Source: Microvirga sp052114605
GTDB lineage: Bacteria > Pseudomonadota > Alphaproteobacteria > Rhizobiales > Beijerinckiaceae
Reading direction: 5' to 3'
Length of the DNA: 64,000 bases
Assembly (NCBI RefSeq): GCF_052114605.1
Contig: NZ_JBFRFB010000002.1
Location: 186,001-250,000 of the forward strand
Part shown: piece after piece, positions 1 to 8,409 of the stretch
Layout of the letters: each line of letters opens with the position of its first letter
Numbering within the stretch: position 1 is the stretch's first letter
Notes under the pieces: generated by a model
What the model was told of the DNA's origin: nothing
The model's input: the letters and a program-made list of their open reading frames with translations, nothing else
Database searches by the model: none
Made by a program: the position numbers and the translations under genes

Positions 1-896
1 TGATCCTGCTTCTTCAGTGACGCGGCAAGAATATCGTTGAGGACTTTCTCCTGATCGGCGCTGCCTGGAAGCGCCAGCGCAACCTGGAGGCTTCCAGGAA
101 TGTCTCCAGCTGAAAGGCGCTTGCGCGCCTCCGCCGCAAGCTGCTCCTTCGAGGCCTTCTGCCAAGGCGTACCCTTGAGACGCGCCACCGCCAGATCCTG
201 ACGGGCATAGGCGCGGTCCCGGGCGCGCGGCATCTGTGTGATGGCACGTTCGGCCAGGGCGCTTCCGACCGGGCCGAGATTGGCGGCAAGGCGTGCGGCG
301 GCATTATAAGCGCCAGATTGCTCACCTGCTCCGGGGATAGACTTCGCCGTATCGATCGCAAGCTGCACATAGCGAAGGGAGCGGTCCTGAACACCGAGCC
401 TCGCATAAGCCTGGGCAAGTTCGATAAAGGCCGCCGCGCGGTATTCAGGCGCCTTCTGTTCGCTCGCGATCTGATGAAGGGTGACGCCGAGTTCGACGCG
501 ATCCGCGTTTGATTGCGAGGCCGCCATTTCCGTCAGGGAGGATTGGAGCAGCATGGCGCCGATCATATCGCGGCTCAATCCATCATCCGCCAGACGCGCG
601 AGTTCGGTTTTCGCGCTGCCACGAAATTCGGATGCTCCCCCGGCTTGGGAACCGGCAAACTTTTCGAGAAGCTGGACGCGGGCAAGAACAACCTGATAGA
701 AGCCTGCCCTCTGCTTCGCATTACTTCCCTGCTCAGCGGATATGAAAGCCTGCCTCGCTTCCTCGGCGAGGCGTGAGACCTCGTTAGGCTCCTGAGCGAC
801 GGCCCCCGTCGCCAGGATCCCGGTGCTCAGCACGATTGCCAGGATGGCAACGAAGGCCGGCATGCGGCGGCGCTCAACTCGCGACGATACGATCAT
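1..896 (-). CDS. Exported Ala-rich helical protein, partial (cut by left edge)
   Basis: The reading frame opens at 896 and stays open to base 1, so the C-terminus lies outside the window; about 298 residues are visible. The N-terminus is a basic stretch followed by a hydrophobic segment (around residues 12-33, ending TGAVAQEP) that looks like a signal peptide. A second in-frame ATG at 863 would give a more compact signal peptide. The mature part is rich in Ala, Leu, Glu and Arg with repeated two-helix patterns (for example AAFIELAQAYARLG), suggestive of TPR-like or Sel1-like solenoid repeats. Its start overlaps the end of the algA-type gene by 23 bases, so it is probably the last visible cistron of the alginate operon. 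In Pseudomonas the periplasmic TPR protein AlgK occupies a similar functional slot, but I see no firm match to it. Function unknown. Confidence 0.6.
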   Translation of the reverse strand, partial: MIVSSRVERRRMPAFVAILAIVLSTGILATGAVAQEPNEVSRLAEEARQAFISAEQGSNAKQRAGFYQVVLARVQLLEKFAGSQAGGASEFRGSAKTELARLADDGLSRDMIGAMLLQSSLTEMAASQSNADRVELGVTLHQIASEQKAPEYRAAAFIELAQAYARLGVQDRSLRYVQLAIDTAKSIPGAGEQSGAYNAAARLAANLGPVGSALAERAITQMPRARDRAYARQDLAVARLKGTPWQKASKEQLAAEARKRLSAGDIPGSLQVALALPGSADQEKVLNDILAASLKKQD

Positions 897-2292
897 ATTG
901 ATCCTCCAGTCGCACGATATCGTCCTCGCCGAGATACGAGCCGCATTGCACCTCAATCAGGTGCAGTTCCTCATCGCCGATATTCTCGAGCCGGTGGACA
1001 TCGCCTTTTGGAATGTAGACGGACTCGTTGGCTGTCATCACGGAGACGGCATCGCCCACCGTGACGCGCGCGGTGCCGGACACCACCGTCCAATGCTCGG
1101 ACCGGAAGTGATGATATTGGAGTGAGAGCCTGCCCGCCACATCGACGATGATGTGCTTGACCTGGAAGCCCTCGCCCACTCGCAAGGATTCGTACGATCC
1201 CCATGGACGGCGGACCTTGCGGTGAGTATTGGCCTCGGGCCGGCGGTTTGCCGCAAGCTCGCTCGCAAGGCGCCCCACGTTCTGCGCCTGATCGATGGAA
1301 CCGACAAGAACGGCGTCGGCCGTATCGACTACGACGATTTTCTCTAGGCCGAGAACAGCGACGAGGCGGGAATTGCCATGCACATAGCTGTTGCGCACGT
1401 CATGAAGAAGCGTGTCACCCCTTGAGACGTTACCATGGCCATCCTTCGCCCCGACATCCCAGAGGGCCGACCAAGAGCCGAGATCGCGCCATTCGGGCGA
1501 TACAGGAACACAGACGAGACGCTCGCTGTGCTCCATCACGGCATAATCGATTGAAATCGCGGGAGCCGCGTCAAACTCCGCCGAGAGGCGGATCGTGTCG
1601 TTGCCCCGTTTAGCGGAGCCGAGCGCACGTCTTGCGCAAGCCATGACTTCCGGAGCGTAGCGCTCAAGCTCCTCGATGATCGTGCGGGCAGTGAACATGA
1701 AGATCCCGCTGTTCCACAAGTGGCGCCCACCGGAGAACAGGGCTTCGGCATCAGGACGCTTCGGCTTCTCGACGAAGCCTGCGACCTTGAAGCTCGCCTC
1801 GTCATAGGCGTCGCCGACTTCGATATAGCCGAACCCGGTTTCCGCATGGGTCGGACGGATGCCGAAGAGAACGATCTGGCCCTTGCGGGCGGCATCGACG
1901 GCTTGGGCTACCGCCTCCGAGAACACTTCCGCCTGCTCGATCACGTGGTCGCTGGGCGCCACGAGCATGAGGCGGTCGATGTCCTCCTCGGCGATCAGGG
2001 CCGCCGCCGCCGCGATGGCGGGAGCCGTGCTGCGCACCGATGGTTCGACCAGAAGGCGCACGGCCCCGGGGCCGATCTCACCGAATTCCCGCAGGGCGAG
2101 ATCGCGATGGTTGCTGTTTACGATGATAAGCGGCTCGGCGTAGAGCTCGGTGCGAAAGCGCTGGACTGTCTGCTGGAAAAGACTGTGATCGCCGGAGAGA
2201 GCATGAAACTGCTTGGGCTCGCTGGACCGAGAGACAGGCCACAGGCGAGTACCCGATCCGCCGCACATTAGAACCGGAATGATATTATCCAT
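874..2292 (-). CDS. algA: Mannose-1-phosphate guanylyltransferase / mannose-6-phosphate isomerase (AlgA type)
   Basis: Bifunctional enzyme of 472 residues that converts fructose-6-P to mannose-6-P and mannose-1-P plus GTP to GDP-mannose, the precursor consumed by AlgD. The N-terminal nucleotidyltransferase domain shows the pyrophosphorylase signature MCGGSGTRLWPVSR at residues 9-22, followed by FVEKPKR and WNSGIFMF. The C-terminal cupin-type phosphomannose isomerase domain (about residues 350-470) contains PWGSYESL, the metal-site stretch QYHHFRSEHW and IPKGDVHRLEN. Length matches the AlgA/XanB/CpsB family. A GGAG lies 7 bases before the ATG. It follows alg44 by 41 bases in the same operon, which favours alginate rather than another GDP-mannose polymer. 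Family assignment is firm; the algA name rests on context. Confidence 0.93.
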   Translation of the reverse strand: MDNIIPVLMCGGSGTRLWPVSRSSEPKQFHALSGDHSLFQQTVQRFRTELYAEPLIIVNSNHRDLALREFGEIGPGAVRLLVEPSVRSTAPAIAAAAALIAEEDIDRLMLVAPSDHVIEQAEVFSEAVAQAVDAARKGQIVLFGIRPTHAETGFGYIEVGDAYDEASFKVAGFVEKPKRPDAEALFSGGRHLWNSGIFMFTARTIIEELERYAPEVMACARRALGSAKRGNDTIRLSAEFDAAPAISIDYAVMEHSERLVCVPVSPEWRDLGSWSALWDVGAKDGHGNVSRGDTLLHDVRNSYVHGNSRLVAVLGLEKIVVVDTADAVLVGSIDQAQNVGRLASELAANRRPEANTHRKVRRPWGSYESLRVGEGFQVKHIIVDVAGRLSLQYHHFRSEHWTVVSGTARVTVGDAVSVMTANESVYIPKGDVHRLENIGDEELHLIEVQCGSYLGEDDIVRLEDQYDRIVAS

Positions 2293-2333
2293 TATTCATC
2301 TCCAAACAATTTTGTAGCGAACGATTCGTGTTT

Positions 2334-3527
2334 TTACTTCAGTGTCGCGATACGCTTGTCGTCGGCCATTACCGTAGCCTGTGCATCTTGCGATACGCCA
2401 GGCCCATCACCGCGGAAGATCGATGCGATCCGGCTACCCGCCCAGCTCATTCCGGCATGAATCTTGGTCGCGGCGCTGCCGACGGACGAACCGGAGAACG
2501 TGTCGAACACGACGGAGACAGGTTGTCCTATAGTGCTGCTTTCAAGCTCGCGGCCGGGTGCGATCTTGACGAGGAAACGACCGTTCCCGGCGCCATTATC
2601 GGGCAAGGTCGGAAGACGCTCGACCTGCACATCCCGAACGGTCGTGCCGTCGGCATATTCGATGACGGCCTTCGCGCCGCGATAGAAGCGCAACACCTCT
2701 GTCTGTGGAATGCTAGCCGTGATGTATGGAGCGCTCGTCTTCTCCCGCAGGACAAGAATCGGAGCCCCGTCCCTAACGAAGTTCGAGGCGCGGTTGTAGC
2801 GGGCCTGCACGATACAGTCGCAAGGGCTGTCGATGACAATGCTGTTGCTGCCCTGCGGTCCCTGGATGGTGAGAAGCGGCTCACCTGCCTGCACTTCATC
2901 CCCCGATGCCACGAAGGTCAGTTGACCGCTCGACGGCGCGGGAACGGTGACGAGATCCGCCGTGATCTGCGCCGATTGCGCCGGGATGATGTAAAGCTTC
3001 TGGAAGATGCCGCTTGCGATGAAACCGACGAGGAGCAGGGTTACGGCAGCGACAGCAGCGTAACCGGCGAAATTGCGTCCGTAATGGAATGCGTTCTCCT
3101 TGAGCCCTTGCGGCTTCGGGCGCTGCGGCACATCGCGGGTTTTGCCCTCGTTGCGTCGGGAGACGACATCCAGGACATCCCCGGCCTCCACAATCTCTCC
3201 CGAGAGATAGGCATCGAGGACGAAGCGAAGCAGGTTGTGCTGCCGGGGGGATACATTGGCGAAACGCATCCCGACGCGGCTATGCTCTTCATTCACGTAG
3301 CGAACTTCCGCCTGTACCGGCAGCGTGAGCTCATAACCGTTGAAAGGAAATATCAGCGTGAGAGCCACGATACAGCCAGGAACGGCATCGAAGGCTCCGT
3401 TGCGAACACCAATTCCACCGATGGAAAGATCGATGACCTGCACTTGCGTTCCGGCATAAAGGCACTTCATCGGCAAGCGGTAGCGAGGATGCTGTCGTTG
3501 AACCTCAGCTTCATGCGTGATCATCAT
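2334..3527 (-). CDS. alg44: Alginate biosynthesis protein Alg44 (PilZ domain, HlyD-like)
   Basis: About 397 residues from the ATG at 3527, which has GGAG 9 bases upstream; in-frame starts at 3542 and 3599 also exist, the latter running into alg8. The N-terminal PilZ domain keeps both c-di-GMP motifs, RxxxR (in QRQHPRYRLP) and DxSxxG (DLSIGGIGV). A single membrane helix follows (YAAVAAVTLLLVGFIASGIF), then a periplasmic membrane-fusion-like domain with a biotinyl-lipoyl-like half (VTVPAPSSGQLTFVASGDEV). In Pseudomonas, Alg44 binds c-di-GMP and activates the polymerase Alg8, so polymer output here is probably controlled by c-di-GMP. It sits 31 bases downstream of alg8 in the algD operon. Confidence 0.92.
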   Translation of the reverse strand: MMITHEAEVQRQHPRYRLPMKCLYAGTQVQVIDLSIGGIGVRNGAFDAVPGCIVALTLIFPFNGYELTLPVQAEVRYVNEEHSRVGMRFANVSPRQHNLLRFVLDAYLSGEIVEAGDVLDVVSRRNEGKTRDVPQRPKPQGLKENAFHYGRNFAGYAAVAAVTLLLVGFIASGIFQKLYIIPAQSAQITADLVTVPAPSSGQLTFVASGDEVQAGEPLLTIQGPQGSNSIVIDSPCDCIVQARYNRASNFVRDGAPILVLREKTSAPYITASIPQTEVLRFYRGAKAVIEYADGTTVRDVQVERLPTLPDNGAGNGRFLVKIAPGRELESSTIGQPVSVVFDTFSGSSVGSAATKIHAGMSWAGSRIASIFRGDGPGVSQDAQATVMADDKRIATLK

Positions 3528-3558
3528 TTCTAGATTCTCCATCTCGGAAATCGCTTGG

Positions 3559-5103
3559 TCAGGGAAAAAAGAGAAAAGCTCTCGGCGTCGGCAGGACATC
3601 CACGCTCCAGGCCAGCACTGTCAGAAAGGCAACGAGCGAAAGGCCATGCATGTAGGCCGACATGGCATTGCTTGCAGCGAAGGGACGCTTCGCGGCGCGT
3701 GCCGAGGTGGTTTTCTGGCGTGTCCACTTCTGCCGGTCGAGACGGAAGGTGATGTGAACTTTCACCAAGGATCCGAATATCTGGTTGAAATACAGCAGGA
3801 AGGGATAGAATACGGACACCCTGGGGCGTGCGGCGAGGAGCGAGAGCGTCAGTACGTAGCGGGATACCAGGATCCACAGCGCATAAAGCAGGAATACGTA
3901 TCCGCTGATGAAGAAGCTGGCGATCATCGCGATGGCGAAGCCGACGAGCGAAGTCCACATGGACATTCGCTGATCGAGAATGGCCCACCATGTGAAGAGG
4001 CCGATCCGTTTCGGGCCGAGAGCCAGGGCACGGGAGTTGGTCCGCAACATGTTGCCGAACCACCGCACCATCAGCATGGCTGCCGCCGATACGAAGTTCG
4101 TGGTCGGTGGATCCTCGACCGTCATGACAACCATGTCGGGGACATAGACCATCTTGTAGCCGTTCCGCAGAAGCCAGAACCAGCTCGACTTGTCGTCGCC
4201 TGTCAGAAACTTGAACCGCCCAAGACGCCAGTGGTCGATATAGTCGAGTTCGACTTGGCTGATGAAGGTCGGATCACAAACGATGTCGGCGCGAAACATC
4301 GACATCCGGCCGGTGAGTGTCAGAACCCGCCCCGAGAGGCCCATCGACGACATGAGAGTGTGTCTCTGAGCGAAACGGAGCGTATACCACTCCTGGAAGA
4401 TTCGGCTGCCGCGGACTTCGCTTGCCTCATCCGTCGTCAATGCGCCGATCTGCGGATCGAGTTGGAAGAAACCTGCGCATTTGCCGATGAGATCGCTCGG
4501 CACGATGCTGTCGCCGTCGATCACAGCGACGACATCGTCCCTCGAAGGCGACCGCCGTGCAATCGCCCGAAAGCCATAGGCAAGTGCGTCGCGCTTGCCA
4601 GTGCCGGCGATGCGGACAACGACGAGGTCGACCTTGTCCTGATCCTTGCAGATGCTGTGATACAAGGCCTTCACGAGACGCTGATCACCTGCCTCTACGA
4701 GCGAGGCGACGACCGTTGCTCTTCCCGGTGCAGCAAGAGCAGCCTCGAAAGCAGCCTTGTAGACCCGAGCCGTGACGGCGGCATCGATCCGAAACGATGT
4801 GACGAGCAGGTAGGCATGGTGAGCCTGCATGCTCACCATGCCGTCGGCGACCTTACGCATCCTTGGGAAAACCCACCTCCGGTAAACCAGCGCACGGATG
4901 AAATGGAGGAATCCCCATCCGTAGCGCCAGATCGCCAGAAACCCGACCGCTCCGATGAATCCGCCGCCGATCATGCCATAGGCCTCAGCCGGCATTTCAA
5001 TCGCAAAGACTACAACGGCAACGACGTAGAGCAGATGTCCCCAAACCGACTCCGAGAGCCGAACGCTGCCGGTATTACCAGCAGATTCCCTGATAGAGCT
5101 CAC
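3559..5103 (-). CDS. alg8: Alginate polymerase, GT2 family glycosyltransferase Alg8
   Basis: Inner-membrane processive glycosyltransferase that polymerises GDP-mannuronate. N-terminal membrane helices precede a cytoplasmic GT2 domain with VVAVIDGDSIVP (DxD-type metal site), QEWYTLRFAQRH and the acceptor/catalytic stretch LTGDDKSSWFW (TxDD). MVRWFGNMLRTN sits where processive synthases carry QxxRW, and further C-terminal helices follow. I favour the GTG at 5103 because AAGG lies 7 bases upstream and overlap with algD falls to 29 bases (514 residues); an ATG at 5157 and a GTG at 5166 are alternatives. Gene order algD-alg8-alg44 is the conserved alginate order, which separates it from cellulose or hyaluronan synthases. 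Confidence 0.93.
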   Translation of the reverse strand: MSSIRESAGNTGSVRLSESVWGHLLYVVAVVVFAIEMPAEAYGMIGGGFIGAVGFLAIWRYGWGFLHFIRALVYRRWVFPRMRKVADGMVSMQAHHAYLLVTSFRIDAAVTARVYKAAFEAALAAPGRATVVASLVEAGDQRLVKALYHSICKDQDKVDLVVVRIAGTGKRDALAYGFRAIARRSPSRDDVVAVIDGDSIVPSDLIGKCAGFFQLDPQIGALTTDEASEVRGSRIFQEWYTLRFAQRHTLMSSMGLSGRVLTLTGRMSMFRADIVCDPTFISQVELDYIDHWRLGRFKFLTGDDKSSWFWLLRNGYKMVYVPDMVVMTVEDPPTTNFVSAAAMLMVRWFGNMLRTNSRALALGPKRIGLFTWWAILDQRMSMWTSLVGFAIAMIASFFISGYVFLLYALWILVSRYVLTLSLLAARPRVSVFYPFLLYFNQIFGSLVKVHITFRLDRQKWTRQKTTSARAAKRPFAASNAMSAYMHGLSLVAFLTVLAWSVDVLPTPRAFLFFP

Positions 5104-6385
5104 TTGAACACCTTGTCTGGTCGATACGGACGAGATCGATGAGCGGGCGGTCGTCATCGATGACACCCATCAAGCGCGCGGCTTCAGCGCGGTTCCCGAG
5201 GACAAAGACCTCCGCGTGGTCAACCACTTCATTGATGTCCGCCGTCAGCAGGGAGGTGAGATGCGGCAGATGAGAGCGAACGAATTGCAGGTTGGCTCCC
5301 GTCAGCTTCGACACCTGGATGTTCGGATCATAAATGCGGATGTCGTATCCGCGGCCGAACAGGCGCTCGGCGAGCTCCACCAGCGGGCTTTCGCGCAAGT
5401 CGTCGGTCCCAGGCTTGAAGCTCAGACCTATGATGCCGATACGGCGCTTGCCGGTGGCCGCGACCATGGCATAGGCGCGGCGGAGTTGCTCCTCGTTGGC
5501 TTCCATGGTTGCATCGAGAACAGGCGTGGACACCTCCAGCTTGCGCGCGGCAAAGCGCAAAGCTCGCAGGTCTTTCGGGAGGCACGAACCGCCGAAGGCG
5601 AAACCCGGCTTGAGATAGGCTTTCGAAATGTTGAGGCGCGTGTCCGCGCACAGAACATCCATGACCGTGTGGCCGTCGATGCCGGCTGCCTTGCAGATGT
5701 TGCCGATCTCATTGGCAAAGCTGATCTTTAGCGCATGCCAGGCATTGTTGGTGTATTTCACCGCTTCCGCAGTGCGGATCGAAACGATGCGCGGCTCGAC
5801 CTTGAAGATCTTATGCAATTCGACGAGACGATCCACCGTCGGTTGATCATGACGGCCGAATATGATCGCACCCGGGTCGTAATAATCGGCAAGAGCAGTG
5901 CTTTCACGCAGAAACTCCGGATAATAGGCAACGCCGAAACCGACGCCGGCCTGGCGCCCCGAGGCGCGCTCAAGCGCGGGAAGAATGATACTTTCCATCG
6001 TCCCGGGCAGAATGGTCGAGCGCATAACGACGGAATGAAACGAGTTCTTCTCGCGGATCGCAGCTCCGATTTCCTCGGCCGCAGCGGTGACGTAATTCGT
6101 GTCGAGAGAACCGTTCGAGCGCGAGGGTGTTCCCACGCAAACGAACGAAATGTCGGTGCTTTGAATGGCGTCACGGACATCGCTTGTCGCCGTCAGACGC
6201 TTCGAACGGATGCCGTCCTGGATGAGGCCTTCAAGGCCCGGCTCGACAATGGGGCTGATGCCGGCGTTGAGAGGCTCGACCTTTTGAGGGTTCGGATCGA
6301 CTGCAATGACATGATGACCGTCATTGGCCAGACATGCAGCCGAAACGGCTCCCACATAGCCAATTCCAAAAACACTGATTTGCAT
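5075..6385 (-). CDS. algD: GDP-mannose 6-dehydrogenase
   Basis: Oxidises GDP-mannose to GDP-mannuronate with NAD in two steps, the committed step of alginate synthesis; 436 residues, as in Pseudomonas AlgD. The N-terminal Rossmann motif GIGYVGAVSAACLA begins at residue 7. FVCVGTPS, the catalytic-cysteine motif GGSCLPKDLRALR and GLSFKPGTDDLRESP are all present. UDP-glucose dehydrogenases share this architecture, but adjacency to alg8 and alg44 and the AlgD-like N-terminus decide the call. AGGAA lies 7 bases before the ATG. It is the first gene of the leftward operon and faces the divergent lyase gene across a 576-base intergenic region. Confidence 0.95.
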   Translation of the reverse strand: MQISVFGIGYVGAVSAACLANDGHHVIAVDPNPQKVEPLNAGISPIVEPGLEGLIQDGIRSKRLTATSDVRDAIQSTDISFVCVGTPSRSNGSLDTNYVTAAAEEIGAAIREKNSFHSVVMRSTILPGTMESIILPALERASGRQAGVGFGVAYYPEFLRESTALADYYDPGAIIFGRHDQPTVDRLVELHKIFKVEPRIVSIRTAEAVKYTNNAWHALKISFANEIGNICKAAGIDGHTVMDVLCADTRLNISKAYLKPGFAFGGSCLPKDLRALRFAARKLEVSTPVLDATMEANEEQLRRAYAMVAATGKRRIGIIGLSFKPGTDDLRESPLVELAERLFGRGYDIRIYDPNIQVSKLTGANLQFVRSHLPHLTSLLTADINEVVDHAEVFVLGNRAEAARLMGVIDDDRPLIDLVRIDQTRCSSELYQGICW

Positions 6386-6961
6386 AGGCTGTTCCTGCTG
6401 GACAACAGTGAAAAATCAAGCGCGAAAAACTTCGGCAGCGCCCGTTACAACCTATTAAATACTATCGCTCTGGCCTTTTTCTCGTCACTATTTCGGCTGG
6501 CGAGATACTCCCGAGGGATATGGCAAAGCATTACTCCCTCTACCGGCTTACAGTAACTCGAAAGAGCTTGAAAACACCTATAGGAGACGAGTTGCCTTAA
6601 GCCGATGCCCGGGTACTAGGCAGGCTTTGCAAAGGCTTGGCGCAAGAGCATCCGGTTTGAGCAACACCGCTCGATGTGGTCAGAGGCACATCAGGGCTAC
6701 CCGCGCCGCGACTTGCGGCGAACGGGCGCGGCGCTGGAATCATACCTTAAGGTAAGGAAGAATTGACAGCCGCCATAATGTTGCCTTATGCAAGTAACAA
6801 AGGTGCCATTCTATAGTTGAGTTCTTTAATTTTTGGAGCGCTCAGCTCTCTGAAGTGAGCATCACTCATAATTAATATGGCGGTGCAATATTTCGCCATC
6901 TGGTGAAGCACCTGCTCGCCGACGAGGCGTTATTAAATTTCTATTGCAGAAGTCCCAAGAA
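6386..6961. other. Divergent intergenic region between algD and the alginate lyase
   Basis: This 576-base gap holds no convincing coding sequence and is AT-richer than its flanks. It must contain the promoters of both the leftward algD operon and the rightward lyase gene. The clear elements are a perfect 12-bp palindrome and an adjacent TTGACA-type promoter, listed separately. On the minus strand an AT-rich stretch near 6450-6465 (TATTTAAT) could be part of the algD promoter, but I see no matching -35 and no RpoN-type -24/-12 pair. Confidence 0.6.
6743..6791 (+). promoter_or_regulatory. Palindromic operator next to sigma-70-like promoter for the lyase gene
   Basis: TACCTTAAGGTA at 6743-6754 is a perfect 12-bp palindrome. 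Eight bases further on lies TTGACA (6763-6768), then a 17-base spacer and TTATGC (6786-6791), a plausible -35/-10 pair facing the lyase. The palindrome sits just upstream of the -35, a position used by many activators. Which regulator binds is unknown. The leader to the lyase start would be about 160 bases. Confidence 0.5.
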
Positions 6962-8203
6962 ATGGGACCTGATTTATTTTGGGGCAAGACGGTGGCTTTG
7001 GATTTTGATGCCGCTCCGAGTGGCAATTTTAGCCTGAGAAATTGGAAGATTACGCTGCCTGTAGACGCATCCGGGCGCTTCGTTCGAACCGCCGTCGAGG
7101 TGAAGGAGCTTGGCGGTTACGAGAACCCCGTTTACTTCTATACCGGGCAGGATGGGGCGATGGTGTTCAAGGCGCCGGCGGAAGGCGCCACGACAAGCGG
7201 CTCGCGATATGCCCGCACCGAACTTCGAGAGGTGAAGGGCTCCGAGCGCGCAGCATGGTCCCTTGCTCAGGGCGGCACCCTATCGGCAACGCTCAAGGTC
7301 AACGAAGTCCCTACCCTTCACACTGGCAAAGGCGGGCGTATCGTCATTGGCCAGGTTCATGGCCAGGATGATGAACTTGTCAGATTGTATTGGGAAAACA
7401 ACACCATCTACTTCAAGAATGACCAGGCAGGCCCCGACAACAGAGAACTGCGTTTTGACCTGAAGGACTCGCGTGGGCACAAGCCTAGCGTTTCGCTGGA
7501 CGAGCGTTTCTCGTATTCCATCAAGGCGAAAGGCGACTTTCTAGAAGTGGCCGTCCGGGCCGATGGCAAGCTCTACAAATCGCAAACCCCGATCAACGAC
7601 GTTTGGGACACGGATAAATTCTATTTCAAGGCAGGCGTTTATCTCGGCGTAAACGAGACGCAGGGCACAGGCTACGGGCAAACCTCATTCTATGCCCTGA
7701 ACTATAGCCACGGCTCAGGCGCAAAAGGCGCAGCTCCCTCTTCGTCCTCCGATGTAAAGAACATTATCAAGGGTACCAAGGGGCACAATGTGCTGAGCGG
7801 CTCTTCCTCCAAGGACATGATCTATGGATATGGAGACTCGGACAAATTGTACGGCAAGGGCGGCAATGACACGCTCATTGGAGGAGCTGGCAGGGACACT
7901 TTCGTGTTCGATACCAAACCCGACAGCAAGACAAACATGGATGTCATCAGGGACTTCAGCGTGAAGCATGACGTCATTCGCCTCAACGACTCCGTTTATA
8001 CCAACCTTAAATCAGGCAGGCTTTCCGCAGACAGTTTCTTCATCGGAACACAAGCCAGCGACGAGAGTGACAGGATCATCTACAACGATAAGACCGGCAC
8101 TCTATTCTATGATGCCGATGGAACCGGAAGTATGGAGGCCGTTCAATTCGCCAGGATTGACGCGAGTTTGTCGCTGACGGCCTCACACTTCATCATCATC
8201 TAA
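6962..8203 (+). CDS. RTX-type alginate lyase, polysaccharide lyase family 7
   Basis: Extracellular enzyme predicted to cleave alginate by beta-elimination. The catalytic PL7 domain (about residues 10-250) shows the three family motifs: RTELRE near residue 90, QVH near 137 and YFKAGVY near 230, supplying the Arg, Gln, His and Tyr of the active site. In PL7 enzymes QVH rather than QIH has been associated with preference for mannuronate-rich polymer. The C-terminus carries RTX calcium-binding nonapeptides (GGNDTLIGGAGRDTFVF) and a serralysin-like tail, and there is no N-terminal signal peptide, so type I secretion is expected. An in-frame TTG at 6944 would add six residues; I prefer the ATG. The protein resembles Azotobacter AlyA-type lyases in design. 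Confidence 0.88.
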   Translation: MGPDLFWGKTVALDFDAAPSGNFSLRNWKITLPVDASGRFVRTAVEVKELGGYENPVYFYTGQDGAMVFKAPAEGATTSGSRYARTELREVKGSERAAWSLAQGGTLSATLKVNEVPTLHTGKGGRIVIGQVHGQDDELVRLYWENNTIYFKNDQAGPDNRELRFDLKDSRGHKPSVSLDERFSYSIKAKGDFLEVAVRADGKLYKSQTPINDVWDTDKFYFKAGVYLGVNETQGTGYGQTSFYALNYSHGSGAKGAAPSSSSDVKNIIKGTKGHNVLSGSSSKDMIYGYGDSDKLYGKGGNDTLIGGAGRDTFVFDTKPDSKTNMDVIRDFSVKHDVIRLNDSVYTNLKSGRLSADSFFIGTQASDESDRIIYNDKTGTLFYDADGTGSMEAVQFARIDASLSLTASHFIII

Positions 8204-8409
8204 TCACCACCGCGCGTTACGGCTCCGGAGAAATTCAGTGTTCTTCGATTGCGATGCGGCTGCTTTGCAGGTAGCCTAATTTTTTCCAAAATATAATGCT
8301 AGACATCTAACCCTCCATAAACTCTCGACCTGACGGATTACCTCGAAGGCTCAATCGAACGGCCCTCATCCCTTGCTATATCAAGAACTCCAAACAAGGG
8401 ACTTGGTAT

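Noticed and set aside
2328..5142. Long plus-strand open frames opposite alg44 and alg8
   Set aside because: They mirror strong known genes in high-GC sequence, show no family motifs, and lack ribosome sites.
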